DNA from: Marihabitans asiaticum
GTDB lineage: Bacteria > Actinomycetota > Actinomycetes > Actinomycetales > Dermatophilaceae
NCBI RefSeq assembly: GCF_007828725.1
Contig: NZ_VIUW01000003.1
Span: 496,001-560,000 of the forward strand
Direction: 5' to 3'
DNA: 64,000 bases
The translations under genes were made by a program, and so were the position numbers. This document shows positions 21,709 to 30,958 of the stretch, piece after piece. Under the pieces are notes generated by a model. That model made no database searches and had not been told where the DNA came from. It saw only the letters and a program-made list of their open reading frames with translations. Positions within the stretch are counted from its first letter, which is position 1, and every line of letters starts with the position of its first letter.

Positions 21709-22130
21709 TGGCCGGCGACGCCCCCTTCGTCCCGCGGCGCGGCCGGGTCGTGCCCGCGGTCCTCGCCGTGGCCTCGGTCGTCGTCTTCACCGTCGTCGCC
21801 TTCGTCGTGCCCGAGCGCTTCCAGCTGGCGGACCGCGTCGCCTTCGTCGGCCTCGGGGTCGCCGTCGCGCTCGTCCTGAGCCGGTACGTCACGATCCGCG
21901 CCGCCGCGCACGAGGACGGTCTCTTCGTGCGCAACCTCGGGCCCGCGCAGACCATCCCGTGGCAGCAGATCGAGGGGGTCCGCTTCGCCGAGGGCATGCC
22001 GTGGGTCCGGCTCGACCTCGAGGACGGCGACGACGTGGCGGTGATGGCCATCCAGCGGGCCGACGGCCCGGGCTCGGTCGCGGAGGCCCAGCGGCTCAGC
22101 GATCTCGTGGCGCGGCATCGGCGGCGATGA
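21708..22130 (+). CDS. PH-domain membrane-associated protein
   Basis: 140 residues from the ATG at 21708; a GTG at 21696 would add four residues inside hisG. Two hydrophobic helices (about 14-34 and 45-62) are followed by a small bacterial PH-like beta domain with the typical NLGPAQTIPWQQIEGVRF and VAVMAIQRAD strands. Such proteins follow hisG in many actinobacteria; the role is unknown. It is translationally coupled to hisG. Its last 35 bases overlap the convergent FUSC-like gene, which is unusual but both frames are supported. Confidence 0.8.
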   Translation: MAGDAPFVPRRGRVVPAVLAVASVVVFTVVAFVVPERFQLADRVAFVGLGVAVALVLSRYVTIRAAAHEDGLFVRNLGPAQTIPWQQIEGVRFAEGMPWVRLDLEDGDDVAVMAIQRADGPGSVAEAQRLSDLVARHRRR

Positions 22131-23208
22131 TCAGCTCGCGCGCCTGCTGGTAGCCCAGCCCGGTGACCATCAGCAGGTCGAGGCACATCGAGCGCATCTG
22201 GGCACGCATCAGCTCGGCGGAGAGCGAGGCGTCCTCCGCGCGGGCCGCGCCCTCGGCGGCGACGGCCGCCAGGGGCGCCCGGAGCGACTCGCCGGACCCG
22301 CGTTGCCCGAGGTCCTCGCTCAGCGCCGTGGCGGCGTCGGCGAGATGGGTGAGGAAGTCGAGGTAGGCGCCCGGGACCGGCTCGTCGGAGCGGACGGCGA
22401 CGCCGCTGCGGCGGGCGAGGACCCGCAGGTTGCGGATGCACCGGTCGAGCGGGGTGACCGTCGCCGACACGGTCCGCAGGTCCGGCCTGCGACGCAGGTG
22501 GAAAGGAGAGATCGCCGCGACCTCGAGCGCCGCCTTCGCGTCCTCGCGCAGCTGGGTGACCGCGGTCTCGGTGGACCGCGCGCGGTGCAGCGCGCGCTCG
22601 GCGGCCACCTCGTCGCGCTCGCGCACGGCGTGCACGCAGTCGCGCAGGATCTCGGCCACCTCGTCGACCAGCTCGGAGACCTCCCGTCGCGGTCGGTGCA
22701 AGGGTGAGGAAGGCACGAGGGTCGCGAGAAGCAGCGCGATGACGCCGCCGACCACCGCGTCGAGCCATCGCGAGAGGGCGGCATCGGCGTCGGCCACGAG
22801 GGTGGTGATGATGATCGCCTGCACCCCGGCCTGGACGGTCAGCAGGGGACCGGCGCCGAGGAAGGTCGCGATGAACATCGCGATCGAGGCGGCGACCGAG
22901 ATCTGCCAGACGCCGGTGCCGAAGGTGAGCACGAAGAGATCACCGACGAGCACCCCGACCGCGACGCCGACGACGAGCTCGGCGATCCGGCGCAGCCGCT
23001 GACCGTAGGTCAGGCCGAGGGTGACGACGACCGTGACCGGCGCGAAGAAGGGGGCGGGGTGGTCCAGGCCGTACCGGGCGAGCCACCACGCGGCCGCAGC
23101 GCCGATCGATGCCAGGAGGATCCGGCTGGAGCGGTCGAGGACCCGCTGGAAGCGAGCGCGGACCGTCGCGCGCGGGCGCAGCGCCCTCACCTCGGCCCGG
23201 ATGCTCAT
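22096..23208 (-). CDS. FUSC/aromatic-acid-exporter-like membrane protein
   Basis: 370 residues from the ATG at 23208. The N-terminal half has about six close-packed transmembrane helices (residues 30-170), with the family-typical [22 protein letters not shown] and [16 protein letters not shown] segments. The C-terminal half is a long cytosolic helical region. This resembles FUSC/ArAE family proteins proposed to export aromatic acids or to act as coupled pumps; the substrate is not predictable. The start overlaps the stop of the upstream kinase-like gene as ATGA, so they form one two-gene unit. The frame is open for another 130 codons upstream but that part is the kinase gene read in another frame. 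Confidence 0.85.
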   Translation of the reverse strand: MSIRAEVRALRPRATVRARFQRVLDRSSRILLASIGAAAAWWLARYGLDHPAPFFAPVTVVVTLGLTYGQRLRRIAELVVGVAVGVLVGDLFVLTFGTGVWQISVAASIAMFIATFLGAGPLLTVQAGVQAIIITTLVADADAALSRWLDAVVGGVIALLLATLVPSSPLHRPRREVSELVDEVAEILRDCVHAVRERDEVAAERALHRARSTETAVTQLREDAKAALEVAAISPFHLRRRPDLRTVSATVTPLDRCIRNLRVLARRSGVAVRSDEPVPGAYLDFLTHLADAATALSEDLGQRGSGESLRAPLAAVAAEGAARAEDASLSAELMRAQMRSMCLDLLMVTGLGYQQARELIIAADAAPRDR

Positions 23209-23759
23209 GTCGCCAGCACGAGGTCGGCTTGCCCCTCCAGGCCCCTCAGCACCGACCGCTCCTGCCTGGCCCACCTCTCCCAGTGAGGTGCGAAGGTCTC
23301 GCCGTCCCGGTCCAGCGCGCGCCGGCGCCGGACAGCCTCCGGCGCGCTGAGCCAGACGGTGACGCACAGGAGCTCGCGGGCCGGCTCCGCCGTCGCGGCG
23401 CACCCCTCGAGGACGACGACAGGGGCGAAGGGGACGAACCGCACCGGCCCGGGGTGTCCCGCCCGCCAGTCCCAGGTCGGCAGCTCGGCGTCCTGGCCGT
23501 GGGACAACGGTCGGAGCAGGTGCTCGGCGAGCAGCGCGGGAGCCTTCGCGAGTCCGTCCCAGCCGGGGTAGACGCCCTCGGCGTGGACCACCGGCCACCC
23601 GGTGGCGGCGTGGACCTCGTCGGCGAGGTCGGTCTTGCCGGCGCCGCTGCGCCCGTCGATGCCGACGACCCGGGCAGCGCCCACCGGGGGAGCCTCACGC
23701 ACGAGGTCGGCGACCCGGAGCGCGGGCGACGCGGCGGGGTCCGGCGGCTGATGCCTCAC
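23205..23759 (-). CDS. Uridine-kinase-like P-loop protein
   Basis: A 184-residue P-loop NTPase of the uridine kinase/phosphoribulokinase superfamily. Walker A is [11 protein letters not shown] (about 34-44), and a strand ending VVVLEGCAA corresponds to the region where these kinases bind substrate. A C-terminal [18 protein letters not shown] lid and a Trp-rich HWERWARQE end follow. No phosphate acceptor can be named. The GTG at 23759 is chosen because TACCCT ends eight bases before it on this strand (leaderless) and no other start fits. It is divergent from hisF and coupled to the FUSC-like gene. Confidence 0.82.
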   Translation of the reverse strand: MRHQPPDPAASPALRVADLVREAPPVGAARVVGIDGRSGAGKTDLADEVHAATGWPVVHAEGVYPGWDGLAKAPALLAEHLLRPLSHGQDAELPTWDWRAGHPGPVRFVPFAPVVVLEGCAATAEPARELLCVTVWLSAPEAVRRRRALDRDGETFAPHWERWARQERSVLRGLEGQADLVLAT

Positions 23760-23767
23760 GACGTCCG

Positions 23768-23773
23768 AGGGTA
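23768..23773 (-). promoter_or_regulatory. -10 element of a leaderless promoter for the kinase-like gene
   Basis: Read on the minus strand this is TACCCT, ending eight bases before the GTG at 23759. It lies back to back with the hisF -10 at 23783, so polymerase bound at one promoter would cover the other. Confidence 0.5.
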
Positions 23774-23782
23774 TCCCGGGAC

Positions 23783-23788
23783 TAGGCT
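23783..23788 (+). promoter_or_regulatory. -10 element of a leaderless promoter for hisF
   Basis: TAGGCT ends seven bases before the GTG at 23796. There is no ribosome-binding site between them. Confidence 0.55.
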
Positions 23789-23795
23789 GCCGCTC

Positions 23796-24650
23796 GTGTC
23801 TGTGGCTGTACGTGTGATCCCCTGCCTGGACGTCGACGACGGGCGGGTGGTCAAGGGGGTCAACTTCGCCGACCTGCGCGACGCCGGCGACCCCGTGGAG
23901 CTGGCTCGGCGCTACGGGGAGGACGGAGCCGACGAGCTGACCTTCCTCGACGTGACCGCGAGCAGCTCGGACCGGTCCACCACCTACGACGTCGTCCGCA
24001 GGACCGCCGAGGAGGTCTTCATCCCGCTCACCGTCGGGGGCGGGGTCCGCACGGTCGAGGACGTCGACCGGCTGCTGCGGGTCGGCGCGGACAAGGTGGG
24101 GGTGAACACCGCGGCGATCGCGCGCCCGGAGCTCATCGCCGAGGTCGCCGACCGGTTCGGCGCCCAGGTCCTCGTGCTCTCGGCGGACGTCCGGCGGCGC
24201 CGGGACGACACCGGGGCGGTGACCGGAGGCTTCGAGGTCACCACCCACGGGGGACGCCGCGGGACCGGCATCGACGCGGTGCAGTGGTGCGCCCGGGCGG
24301 CCGACCTGGGAGCCGGCGAGATCCTGCTGAACTCGATGGATGCCGACGGGACCAAGGCGGGGTTCGACGTCGAGCTGATCCGCGCGGTGCGCGGGGAGGT
24401 CCAGGTGCCGGTGATCGCCAGCGGAGGGGCCGGCTCGCCCGCCCACTTCGCGCCGGCGGTTCAGGCCGGGGCCGACGCCGTGCTGGCCGCGAGCATCTTC
24501 CACTTCGGCGAGGTCGGCATCGGGGAGGTCAAGGACGCTCTCGAGCGCGCCGGGCACCCGGTCCGTCGGGGCCGGGCCGCGGCTCAGACGCCGAGGCTGG
24601 CCGAGGACAGCGACGCCACGGAGGCGTCGTCTCCGAGGAACTCCACCTGA
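23796..24650 (+). CDS. hisF: Imidazole glycerol phosphate synthase, cyclase subunit
   Basis: Forms imidazole glycerol phosphate and AICAR from PRFAR using ammonia delivered by HisH. The TIM barrel begins [15 protein letters not shown] (catalytic Asp at about residue 12), with [10 protein letters not shown] and [11 protein letters not shown] phosphate-binding loops; the second catalytic Asp is in LSADVRRR. The family normally ends near residue 255, matching [13 protein letters not shown]. Here the frame continues about 30 residues as a hydrophilic tail encoded antisense to the end of the next gene. The GTG at 23796 gives the standard N-terminus. Other his genes except hisE, hisG and hisI are outside the window. 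Confidence 0.95.
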   Translation: MSVAVRVIPCLDVDDGRVVKGVNFADLRDAGDPVELARRYGEDGADELTFLDVTASSSDRSTTYDVVRRTAEEVFIPLTVGGGVRTVEDVDRLLRVGADKVGVNTAAIARPELIAEVADRFGAQVLVLSADVRRRRDDTGAVTGGFEVTTHGGRRGTGIDAVQWCARAADLGAGEILLNSMDADGTKAGFDVELIRAVRGEVQVPVIASGGAGSPAHFAPAVQAGADAVLAASIFHFGEVGIGEVKDALERAGHPVRRGRAAAQTPRLAEDSDATEASSPRNST

Positions 24651-25222
24651 GCCACGCCCTTGCGGCCGTAGAGGAAGAGGATCTGCTCGCCGGGGTGCCC
24701 GTGGATCTCGACCACCGGCCCCCGTCCGCGGCTCACCCGCTTGCGGGTCCGTGCGGTGACCAGCTCGACGTCGATGTCCTTCACGCCGCGCAGCATGAGG
24801 GGGGCCATCGCGACCAGCCGGGCGGACAGCCCGTCGGTCATGTCCTGGTCGAGCTGGCGCGGGTTGACCACGCCGCGGGCGCGCCGCACGTCCTCGTGGT
24901 GGACGAACATCTCGACGAGGTTCGCGGCCTCGTCCAGGGCCCGGAGCCGGGTCGGGTGCCACGCCGGTGGACCCGAGCGCACCTTCTCGACGAGGGACTC
25001 GAAGGGGGTGTCCTCGGCGAGCCGGCGAGTTGCCTGGTCGGTGCGCTGCGCGAGCGGCGGGGCGACGATGCCCGCGGCGAGGTCGAGCCGGTGGCTCTCG
25101 CGCAGCACGAGGTGGGCAGCCAGGTCGGCGGTGGTCCAACTCCCGCTGAGCGTGGGAGCGGTCGGTCCGGCAGCGAGGAGGGTGTCGCAGAGGGCGTGGC
25201 GTTCGGCGCGGGCGAGTCGCAT
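24584..25222 (-). CDS. TIGR03085 family protein (DinB/MDMPI-like fold)
   Basis: 212 residues from the ATG at 25222. It begins [19 protein letters not shown] and has [22 protein letters not shown], then [13 protein letters not shown], the histidine positions expected for the metal site of the DinB/mycothiol-dependent isomerase superfamily. TIGR03085 proteins are actinobacterial and of unknown reaction; a thiol-linked role (mycothiol) is possible by family only. GGGAG lies about eight bases before the ATG. The frame is open further upstream but unconserved. The stop lies inside the hisF tail region (convergent overlap of 67 bases). Confidence 0.85.
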   Translation of the reverse strand: MRLARAERHALCDTLLAAGPTAPTLSGSWTTADLAAHLVLRESHRLDLAAGIVAPPLAQRTDQATRRLAEDTPFESLVEKVRSGPPAWHPTRLRALDEAANLVEMFVHHEDVRRARGVVNPRQLDQDMTDGLSARLVAMAPLMLRGVKDIDVELVTARTRKRVSRGRGPVVEIHGHPGEQILFLYGRKGVAQVEFLGDDASVASLSSASLGV

Positions 25223-25279
25223 GAGGTCTCCCAGGTCTGGTCGGGGTCGGCGATGCACGAGGTGTCGCTCTGACCTGGC

Positions 25280-25285
25280 AGGGTA
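25280..25285 (-). promoter_or_regulatory. Candidate -10 element for the TIGR03085 gene
   Basis: TACCCT on the minus strand would start transcription near 25272, giving a leader of about 50 bases with a ribosome-binding site. It abuts the GTG of the divergent ABC exporter gene at 25291. Confidence 0.4.
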
Positions 25286-25290
25286 TCGCT

Positions 25291-27180
25291 GTGCCGACCG
25301 TCGGACCCGACCTGACGCCGCCCGGTGCGGGAGCCTCGGTCGCGCGGCGCGCCGCGCGGGTGATCTGGCGGGGCGTGCGCATCTCCCCACGTACCTTCGC
25401 CGTGGCCGTCGTCGGCTCGGCCGTCTTCGGGGTGATGACCGTGGCGATGGCCCGGGTCGTCGGCTGGGTGACCGAGGAGCAGATCACCCCTGCCGTCTCG
25501 TCCGGGCAGGTGAGCGGGCGCGATATCGGCGTCATCGTCGTGGCCGTCGTCCTCGTCGTCCTCGGCACGACGATCGGGGTCCTGCTCCGCCGCATCGGCG
25601 GTGCCATGACGATGTTCGCCGCCGCGGCGCACGACCGCCGTCTCGTCACCCGCCAGTACCTGCGCCTCCCGCTGTCCTGGCACCACCGCCATCCGTCGGG
25701 CCAGCTGCTGTCCAACGCGAACGCCGACGTCGAGGCCACCTGGATGGTCTTCATGCCGCTGCCGATGGCGCTCGGGGTCCTGGTGATGCTCCTCGTCGGC
25801 CTTCTCGAGATGACCCTCGTCGACCCGGTCATGGCGCTGGTGGGGCTGGTGGTCTTCCCACTGCTCATGGTCGTCAACGCCGTGTACCAGCGAGCGATGA
25901 CACCCTTGGCGACCCGCGCGCAGGCGATGCGCGCGGAGGTGAGCGAGGTGGCTCACGAGTCGCTCGAGGCGGCGCTCCTCGTCAAGGCCGTGGGCGCCGA
26001 GCAGCGCGAGACCGAGCGGTTCGCCGAGGCCACGGACCGCCTGCGGCGCGCCAACGTCGCCGTGGGGCGGGCACGAGCGACCTTCGACCCGCTGGTCGAG
26101 GCGATCCCCCAGGTGGGCACCCTCGTCGTTCTGGCCGTCGGCACCTGGCGCGCCTCGTCGGGATCGATGACGGCGGCCGAGGTCGTCCAGGTCGCCTACC
26201 TCTTCGCGCTCCTCGCCTTCCCCGTGCGGGCGTTCGGGTGGGTGCTCGGCGAGCTACCGCGCACCCTTGCGTCGTGGGAGCGGGTCAGCGCGGTCCTGCA
26301 GGCCGAGGTCCCACCCGAGGGCGGCTCGCAGCAGCTCCGCGGCACCGGCCCGCTCGCGGTCGAGCTGGCCGGGGTCTCCTACCGCTACCTGCCGGGCAGC
26401 CATGCCGACCTGGCCGAGCGCGCCGCGGCGGACACCGTCGATCACCCTCCCTCCGCGGACCGGCCCAGAGCGCTGGACGGCGTCGACCTCAAGGTCGAGC
26501 CGGGTCGCACCCTGGCCGTCGTCGGGGCGACCGGCGCCGGCAAGTCCACCCTCGCCGCGCTCCTCGTCCGGCTGCTCCGACCGGAGGAGGGCTCGGTGCA
26601 GCTCGACGGCATCGACGTCGGCGACCTCGCGCCCGGGGAGGTGAGCAGATCGGCGGTGCTCGTGCCGCAGAGCACCTTCCTCTTCGACGACTCGGTGCGC
26701 GCCAACATCACCCTCGGGGAGGCCTACTCCGACGCCGAGGTGCGCTCGGCGCTGCAGACCGCGCGAGCGGACGGCTTCGTCGCCGCGCTGCCCCAGGGGT
26801 GGGACACGCGGGTCGGGGAGCGTGGAACGTCGCTCTCCGGGGGGCAGCGGCAGCGGATCGCGCTGGCACGGGCCCTCGTGCGCCGGCCCCGCCTGCTGGT
26901 CCTCGACGACGCCACCTCGGCGGTCGACCCCTCCGTCGAGCTGGAGATCCTGGCGGGCCTGGCTGCTCGCGGCGGCGGGACCGTCGTCCTCATCGCCTAC
27001 CGTCTCTCCACCATCGCTCTCGCCGACGAGGTGGTTCATCTCGACCAGGGCAGGGTGGTCGACCGTGGGACGCACCTCGAGCTGCTCGAGCGCGACCCCA
27101 CCTACGCCGAGCTGGTCACCGCCTACGCCCGACGGGACGCCGACACCTCCGACGATCGGCTGGACGGCGCGGCGCGATGA
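25291..27180 (+). CDS. ABC exporter half-transporter A (degenerate ATP site partner)
   Basis: 629 residues: an ABC exporter membrane domain with six helices (about 35-325) fused to an ATPase domain (about 350-605). The Walker A GATGAGKSTL, Q-loop and signature LSGGQRQRIALARAL are canonical. However, the Walker B acid is Asp-Asp (LLVLDDATSAVD) where the catalytic Glu should be, and the switch His is Tyr (LIAYRLST). It is translated in overlap with the next half-transporter, so the two form a heterodimer with one weak and one active ATP site. The substrate is unknown; lipids or drugs are typical. The start GTG at 25291 is the first in-frame codon before the first helix; no good ribosome-binding site is visible. 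Confidence 0.92.
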   Translation: MPTVGPDLTPPGAGASVARRAARVIWRGVRISPRTFAVAVVGSAVFGVMTVAMARVVGWVTEEQITPAVSSGQVSGRDIGVIVVAVVLVVLGTTIGVLLRRIGGAMTMFAAAAHDRRLVTRQYLRLPLSWHHRHPSGQLLSNANADVEATWMVFMPLPMALGVLVMLLVGLLEMTLVDPVMALVGLVVFPLLMVVNAVYQRAMTPLATRAQAMRAEVSEVAHESLEAALLVKAVGAEQRETERFAEATDRLRRANVAVGRARATFDPLVEAIPQVGTLVVLAVGTWRASSGSMTAAEVVQVAYLFALLAFPVRAFGWVLGELPRTLASWERVSAVLQAEVPPEGGSQQLRGTGPLAVELAGVSYRYLPGSHADLAERAAADTVDHPPSADRPRALDGVDLKVEPGRTLAVVGATGAGKSTLAALLVRLLRPEEGSVQLDGIDVGDLAPGEVSRSAVLVPQSTFLFDDSVRANITLGEAYSDAEVRSALQTARADGFVAALPQGWDTRVGERGTSLSGGQRQRIALARALVRRPRLLVLDDATSAVDPSVELEILAGLAARGGGTVVLIAYRLSTIALADEVVHLDQGRVVDRGTHLELLERDPTYAELVTAYARRDADTSDDRLDGAAR

Positions 27181-28934
27181 GTCACTCGACCACCCCGTCC
27201 GCCCCGGACCTGAGCACGTCGACCAGCTCGGTGCGCGAGACCGTCCGCCGCGGCTTGGCGCTCTCGCCCGAGCTCACCCAGGGTCTCGCTGTCACCGTCG
27301 CGCTGGCGGCGCTGATGACCCTCGGCCGGGTCGTGGTGCCGGTGGCGGTCCAGCAGACCGTCGACCGCGGGCTCGGTGAGGCTGGAGGTGTCGACGCCGG
27401 CGCGGTGGCCCTCACCCTCGTCGGGTGCGCCACCGCCGTCGTCGTCACCGCATGGGCGGCGCGGCTGGTGAACATCCGGCTCTTCCGGGCGTCCGAGGCC
27501 GGCCTGGCCACCTTGAGGACCACCGCCTTCCGACACATGCACGACCTCTCGGTGCTCACCCAGACCTCTCAGCGCCGCGGCAGCATGGTCGCCCGGGTCA
27601 CCTCCGACGTGGACACCATCAGCCAGTTCGCCCAGTTCGGCGGCATCACCCTCGTCGTGAGCCTGGGGCAGATCGTCGTCTCGGCGCTGCTCATGGCCTT
27701 CTACAGCCCGATGCTGCTGCTCGTCGTCCTCGCCACCTTCGTGCCGCTGACGATGGCGGTGAGCCGGCTCCAGCCCATGCTGGGACGGGCCTACCTCGCG
27801 GTGCGGGAGCGGGTCGCGGACATGCTCGCGGCGATCTCGGAGGCCATCGGTGGGGCCGAGACCATCCGCGCCCATCACGTCCAGGGCCGCACCGCCGCGC
27901 GGATCGACCATGCGGTCGAGGAGCACCGTCGCGCGGGGGTACGAGCCCACGTCCGCAGCACCCTCGCGTTCAGCACCGGCCAGCTCTTCACCGGTCTGAC
28001 CCTGGCGACCGTGCTCGCGGTGGGGACCTGGATGGCTGCCGGGGGGCGGATCACCCTCGGCCAGCTGCTCGCCTTCATCTTCCTCGTCACCCTCTTCACC
28101 CAGCCGGTACAGATCGCGACCGAGGTGCTCAACGAGCTGCAGAACGCCGTGGCCGGGTGGCGCCGCGTGCTCGATCTCGTGGACACGCCGGCCGATGTGG
28201 CCGACCCCGGTGACTCCGGGGTGGACCTGCCGCGCGGGCCGGTCACCCTCGACCTGCACGACGTCGACTTCGCCTACCCCGGGGGCGAGCCGGTGCTCCA
28301 CGGGATCACCTGGCACGTCCCGGCCCGGGCCCGGGTCGCGATCGTCGGCGAGACCGGCTCGGGCAAGTCCACCCTGGCCAAGCTCGTCACCCGCCTCGTC
28401 GACCCGAGCGCAGGCACGGTCTGCCTCGACGGCGTCGACATCCGCGAGGTGCGCTTCGCCACCCTTCGCGACCGGGTGGCGTTCGTCCCGCAGGAGGGAT
28501 TCCTCTTCGACGCCGACCTCGCGGTCAACGCCGCTGTCGGTGCGCCCGAGGCGACCGGGGCGAGCATCCTCGCCGCGATCGAGGACCTCGGGCTCACCGG
28601 GTGGGTGGACTCGTTGCCCGCAGGGCTCGCCACCCCGGTCGGGCCCGCAGGGTCGTCCCTCTCGGCCGGTGAGCGACAGCTCGTGGCCGTCATTCGTGCC
28701 TACCTCAGCGACCCCGATCTCCTCGTGCTCGACGAGGCGACCTCGGCGGTCGACCCGCGCACCGACGTGCGCATCCAGGTCGCCCTGGAGCGCCTCATGG
28801 CGGGGCGGACCTCGCTGACCATCGCGCACCGACTCTCCACCGCCGAGGCCGCAGACGAGGTCGTCGTCGTCGAGCAGGGCCGCATCGTCGAGCAGGGCCA
28901 TCACCGCGATCTGGTCCGCGCCGGCGGGACCTAG
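27177..28934 (+). CDS. ABC exporter half-transporter B (active ATP site partner)
   Basis: 585 residues with six membrane helices (about 35-310) and an ATPase domain (about 340-580). Walker A GETGSGKSTL, Walker B LLVLDEATSAVD with its Glu, and the switch His in TIAHRLST are intact, but the signature is LSAGERQ rather than LSGGQ. This is the exact complement of subunit A: A supplies a good signature to B's good Walker site, while B's altered signature faces A's altered Walker site. The ATG overlaps the stop of the first subunit. About 100 bases follow before hisI with only a weak five-base stem. Confidence 0.93.
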   Translation: MSHSTTPSAPDLSTSTSSVRETVRRGLALSPELTQGLAVTVALAALMTLGRVVVPVAVQQTVDRGLGEAGGVDAGAVALTLVGCATAVVVTAWAARLVNIRLFRASEAGLATLRTTAFRHMHDLSVLTQTSQRRGSMVARVTSDVDTISQFAQFGGITLVVSLGQIVVSALLMAFYSPMLLLVVLATFVPLTMAVSRLQPMLGRAYLAVRERVADMLAAISEAIGGAETIRAHHVQGRTAARIDHAVEEHRRAGVRAHVRSTLAFSTGQLFTGLTLATVLAVGTWMAAGGRITLGQLLAFIFLVTLFTQPVQIATEVLNELQNAVAGWRRVLDLVDTPADVADPGDSGVDLPRGPVTLDLHDVDFAYPGGEPVLHGITWHVPARARVAIVGETGSGKSTLAKLVTRLVDPSAGTVCLDGVDIREVRFATLRDRVAFVPQEGFLFDADLAVNAAVGAPEATGASILAAIEDLGLTGWVDSLPAGLATPVGPAGSSLSAGERQLVAVIRAYLSDPDLLVLDEATSAVDPRTDVRIQVALERLMAGRTSLTIAHRLSTAEAADEVVVVEQGRIVEQGHHRDLVRAGGT

Positions 28935-29033
28935 GCGGGCCTGCACGCCTCGTGGACGGCCCAGAACGCGCGCTAGCCGCCTGCGCGGCGGTCGCGGGCC
29001 CCGACGCGAGCCGACAGCTCCCTCTGCGACGAT

Positions 29034-29411
29034 GTGCCGGTGCCAGACCCCACCCCTTCGCCCCTCGAGCGCTCCCTGGCTGCCCGCCTGAAGCGAGACG
29101 AGCACGGCCTCGTCGCGGCGGTCGTCCAGCAGCACGACACCGGGGAGGTGCTCATGCTCGGCTGGATGGACGACGAGGCGCTGCACCGCACCCTGACGAC
29201 CGGACGAGTCACCTACTGGTCGCGCAGCCGCGGCGAGTACTGGCGCAAGGGAGACACCTCCGGGCATGTCCAGCACGTCCGGTCGGTCGCCCTCGACTGC
29301 GACGGTGACGCCCTGCTCGTCCGGGTCGATCAGGTAGGCGCCGCGTGCCACACCGGGTCGCGCACCTGCTTCGCCGACGACCTCGGCGCGCTCGCGGGGG
29401 ACGGCTCGTGA
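29034..29411 (+). CDS. hisI: Phosphoribosyl-AMP cyclohydrolase
   Basis: Opens the adenine ring of phosphoribosyl-AMP, the third step of histidine synthesis. The 125-residue Zn enzyme shows [34 protein letters not shown], and the metal cysteines in DCDGDALL and [12 protein letters not shown]. It is monofunctional, in agreement with separate hisE. Two GTG starts, 29034 and 29040, differ by two residues. An imperfect extended -10 (TGC-GACGAT, ending 29033) would make the second a leaderless start. It overlaps trpE as GTGA, so histidine and tryptophan genes are cotranscribed here. Confidence 0.94.
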   Translation: MPVPDPTPSPLERSLAARLKRDEHGLVAAVVQQHDTGEVLMLGWMDDEALHRTLTTGRVTYWSRSRGEYWRKGDTSGHVQHVRSVALDCDGDALLVRVDQVGAACHTGSRTCFADDLGALAGDGS

Positions 29412-30958
29412 CCGGCGTGCCCGAGCTCGGCTACGGCGGCACCTGGCCGGACGCCGACGCCTTCGCCGTGCTCGCCCGGGACCGCCGGGTCATCCCCGTC
29501 GTGCGCCGGCTCATGGCCGACGGCGAGACCCCCGTCTCGGTCTACCGCAAGCTGGCGAAGGGGGAGCCGGGCACCTTCCTCCTCGAGTCGGCCGAGCAGG
29601 GGGTGTGGTCGCGCTGGTCGATCATCGGGGCCGCGAGCCGGGCCACCCTCACCGAGAAGGACGGTCGCGCGGTCTGGATCGGCGAGCCACCTGTCGGGGT
29701 CCCGACCGAGGGGGCGCCGACGGAGGTGCTCCGGGCGACCCTCGAGGTGCTGGCCACCGAGCCCGTCGAGGGGCTGCCCCCGCTGACCTCAGGGATGGTC
29801 GGCGCCGTGAGCTACGACGCGGTCCGCCGCTGGGAGCGGGTCCCCGCGGACCTCCCGGACACCCTCGGGCTGCCCGAGCTCGGGATGGTCCTCGCGACGG
29901 ACGTCGCCGTGCTCGACCACCTCGACGGCTCGCTCCTCCTCGTCGCCAACGCGATCAACTACGACAACTCGCCCGAGCGGGCCGACGAGGCGTACGCCGA
30001 CGCCGTGCGGCGGCTGGACGCGATGACCCAGGCGCTCGCCCTCCCTTCGCCGTCGTCGGTCGCCACCGTCGACGCCGACGCCGCCGCGCGGCTGCTGGCC
30101 GGGGTGAGCAGCGATGTCACCGCCGCGCGGTACGAGGAGATCGTCGAGGAGGCGAAGGAGGACATCCGCTCCGGGGAGGTCTTCCAGGTCGTCCTCTCCC
30201 AGCGCTTCTCCGTCTCGTGCACCGCCGACCCGCTCGACGTCTACCGCGCGCTGCGCGCCGCGAACCCCAGCCCGTACATGTACTACTTCCGGCTGCCGCG
30301 GCCCGACGGCTCGACCTACGACGTCGTGGGTGGCTCACCCGAGGCGCTGGTCACCGTCACCGGCCGGGAGGCGCTGACCCACCCCATCGCGGGGACGAGG
30401 CCGCGGGGCAAGGTCGCCGACGACGACGTGCGGCTCTCCGAGGAGCTGCTCGCCGACGCTAAGGAGCGCGCCGAGCACCTCATGCTCGTCGACCTCTCCC
30501 GCAACGACCTGCAGCGGGTGTGCGAGCCGGGGACCGTCGACTGCCTCGAGCTGATGACCGTGCGCCGCTACAGCCACGTCATGCACCTGGAGTCCACCGT
30601 CGTCGGGACGATGCGCGAGGAGGCCAGCGCCTACGACGTGCTCACCGCGACCTTCCCCGCGGGCACCCTGTCCGGGGCGCCCAAGCCGCGGGCCCTGGAG
30701 CTGATCGAGCACTACGAGCGCAGCCGCCGGGGCGTGTACGGCGGGGTGGTGGGCTACCTCGACTTCCACGGAGACATGGACATGGCGATCGCCATCCGTA
30801 CCGCGGTGATCGTCGACGGGCAGGCCCACGTGCAGGCCGGAGCGGGCATCGTCGCCGACTCCGTCCCGCACCTCGAGCACGAGGAGTGCGTCAACAAGGC
30901 CGCGGCCACGCTGCGGGCCGTGGCGACGGCGTCCGCGATGCGGACGGTTGGCGGGTGA
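29408..30958 (+). CDS. trpE: Anthranilate synthase component I
   Basis: Converts chorismate to anthranilate with ammonia from TrpG, the first step of tryptophan synthesis. The 516 residues include the feedback-inhibition segment [15 protein letters not shown] (about residues 57-71), whose LLES binds tryptophan. The chorismate-binding core contains [32 protein letters not shown] and [14 protein letters not shown]. The GTG overlaps the hisI stop. No leader peptide or T-box precedes it, so control is probably allosteric and by the shared promoter. trpG and trpD are not in the window. Confidence 0.96.
   Translation: MTGVPELGYGGTWPDADAFAVLARDRRVIPVVRRLMADGETPVSVYRKLAKGEPGTFLLESAEQGVWSRWSIIGAASRATLTEKDGRAVWIGEPPVGVPTEGAPTEVLRATLEVLATEPVEGLPPLTSGMVGAVSYDAVRRWERVPADLPDTLGLPELGMVLATDVAVLDHLDGSLLLVANAINYDNSPERADEAYADAVRRLDAMTQALALPSPSSVATVDADAAARLLAGVSSDVTAARYEEIVEEAKEDIRSGEVFQVVLSQRFSVSCTADPLDVYRALRAANPSPYMYYFRLPRPDGSTYDVVGGSPEALVTVTGREALTHPIAGTRPRGKVADDDVRLSEELLADAKERAEHLMLVDLSRNDLQRVCEPGTVDCLELMTVRRYSHVMHLESTVVGTMREEASAYDVLTATFPAGTLSGAPKPRALELIEHYERSRRGVYGGVVGYLDFHGDMDMAIAIRTAVIVDGQAHVQAGAGIVADSVPHLEHEECVNKAAATLRAVATASAMRTVGG

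Noticed and set aside
23205-25877. Single 890-residue minus-strand protein
   Set aside because: Only the last 184 residues form a recognisable domain. The remainder crosses hisF, the TIGR03085 gene and the divergent promoters.
24741-27176. Long N-terminal extension of ABC subunit B
   Set aside because: The frame is open by composition only; it overlaps subunit A completely, and the ATG at 27177 is coupled to the subunit A stop.
28976-28992. Terminator after the ABC exporter
   Set aside because: Only a five-base stem without T-run; too weak to call.
29000-29410. Tryptophan leader peptide, attenuator or T-box before trpE
   Set aside because: trpE overlaps hisI by four bases, and no Trp-codon run or T-box sequence is present upstream.
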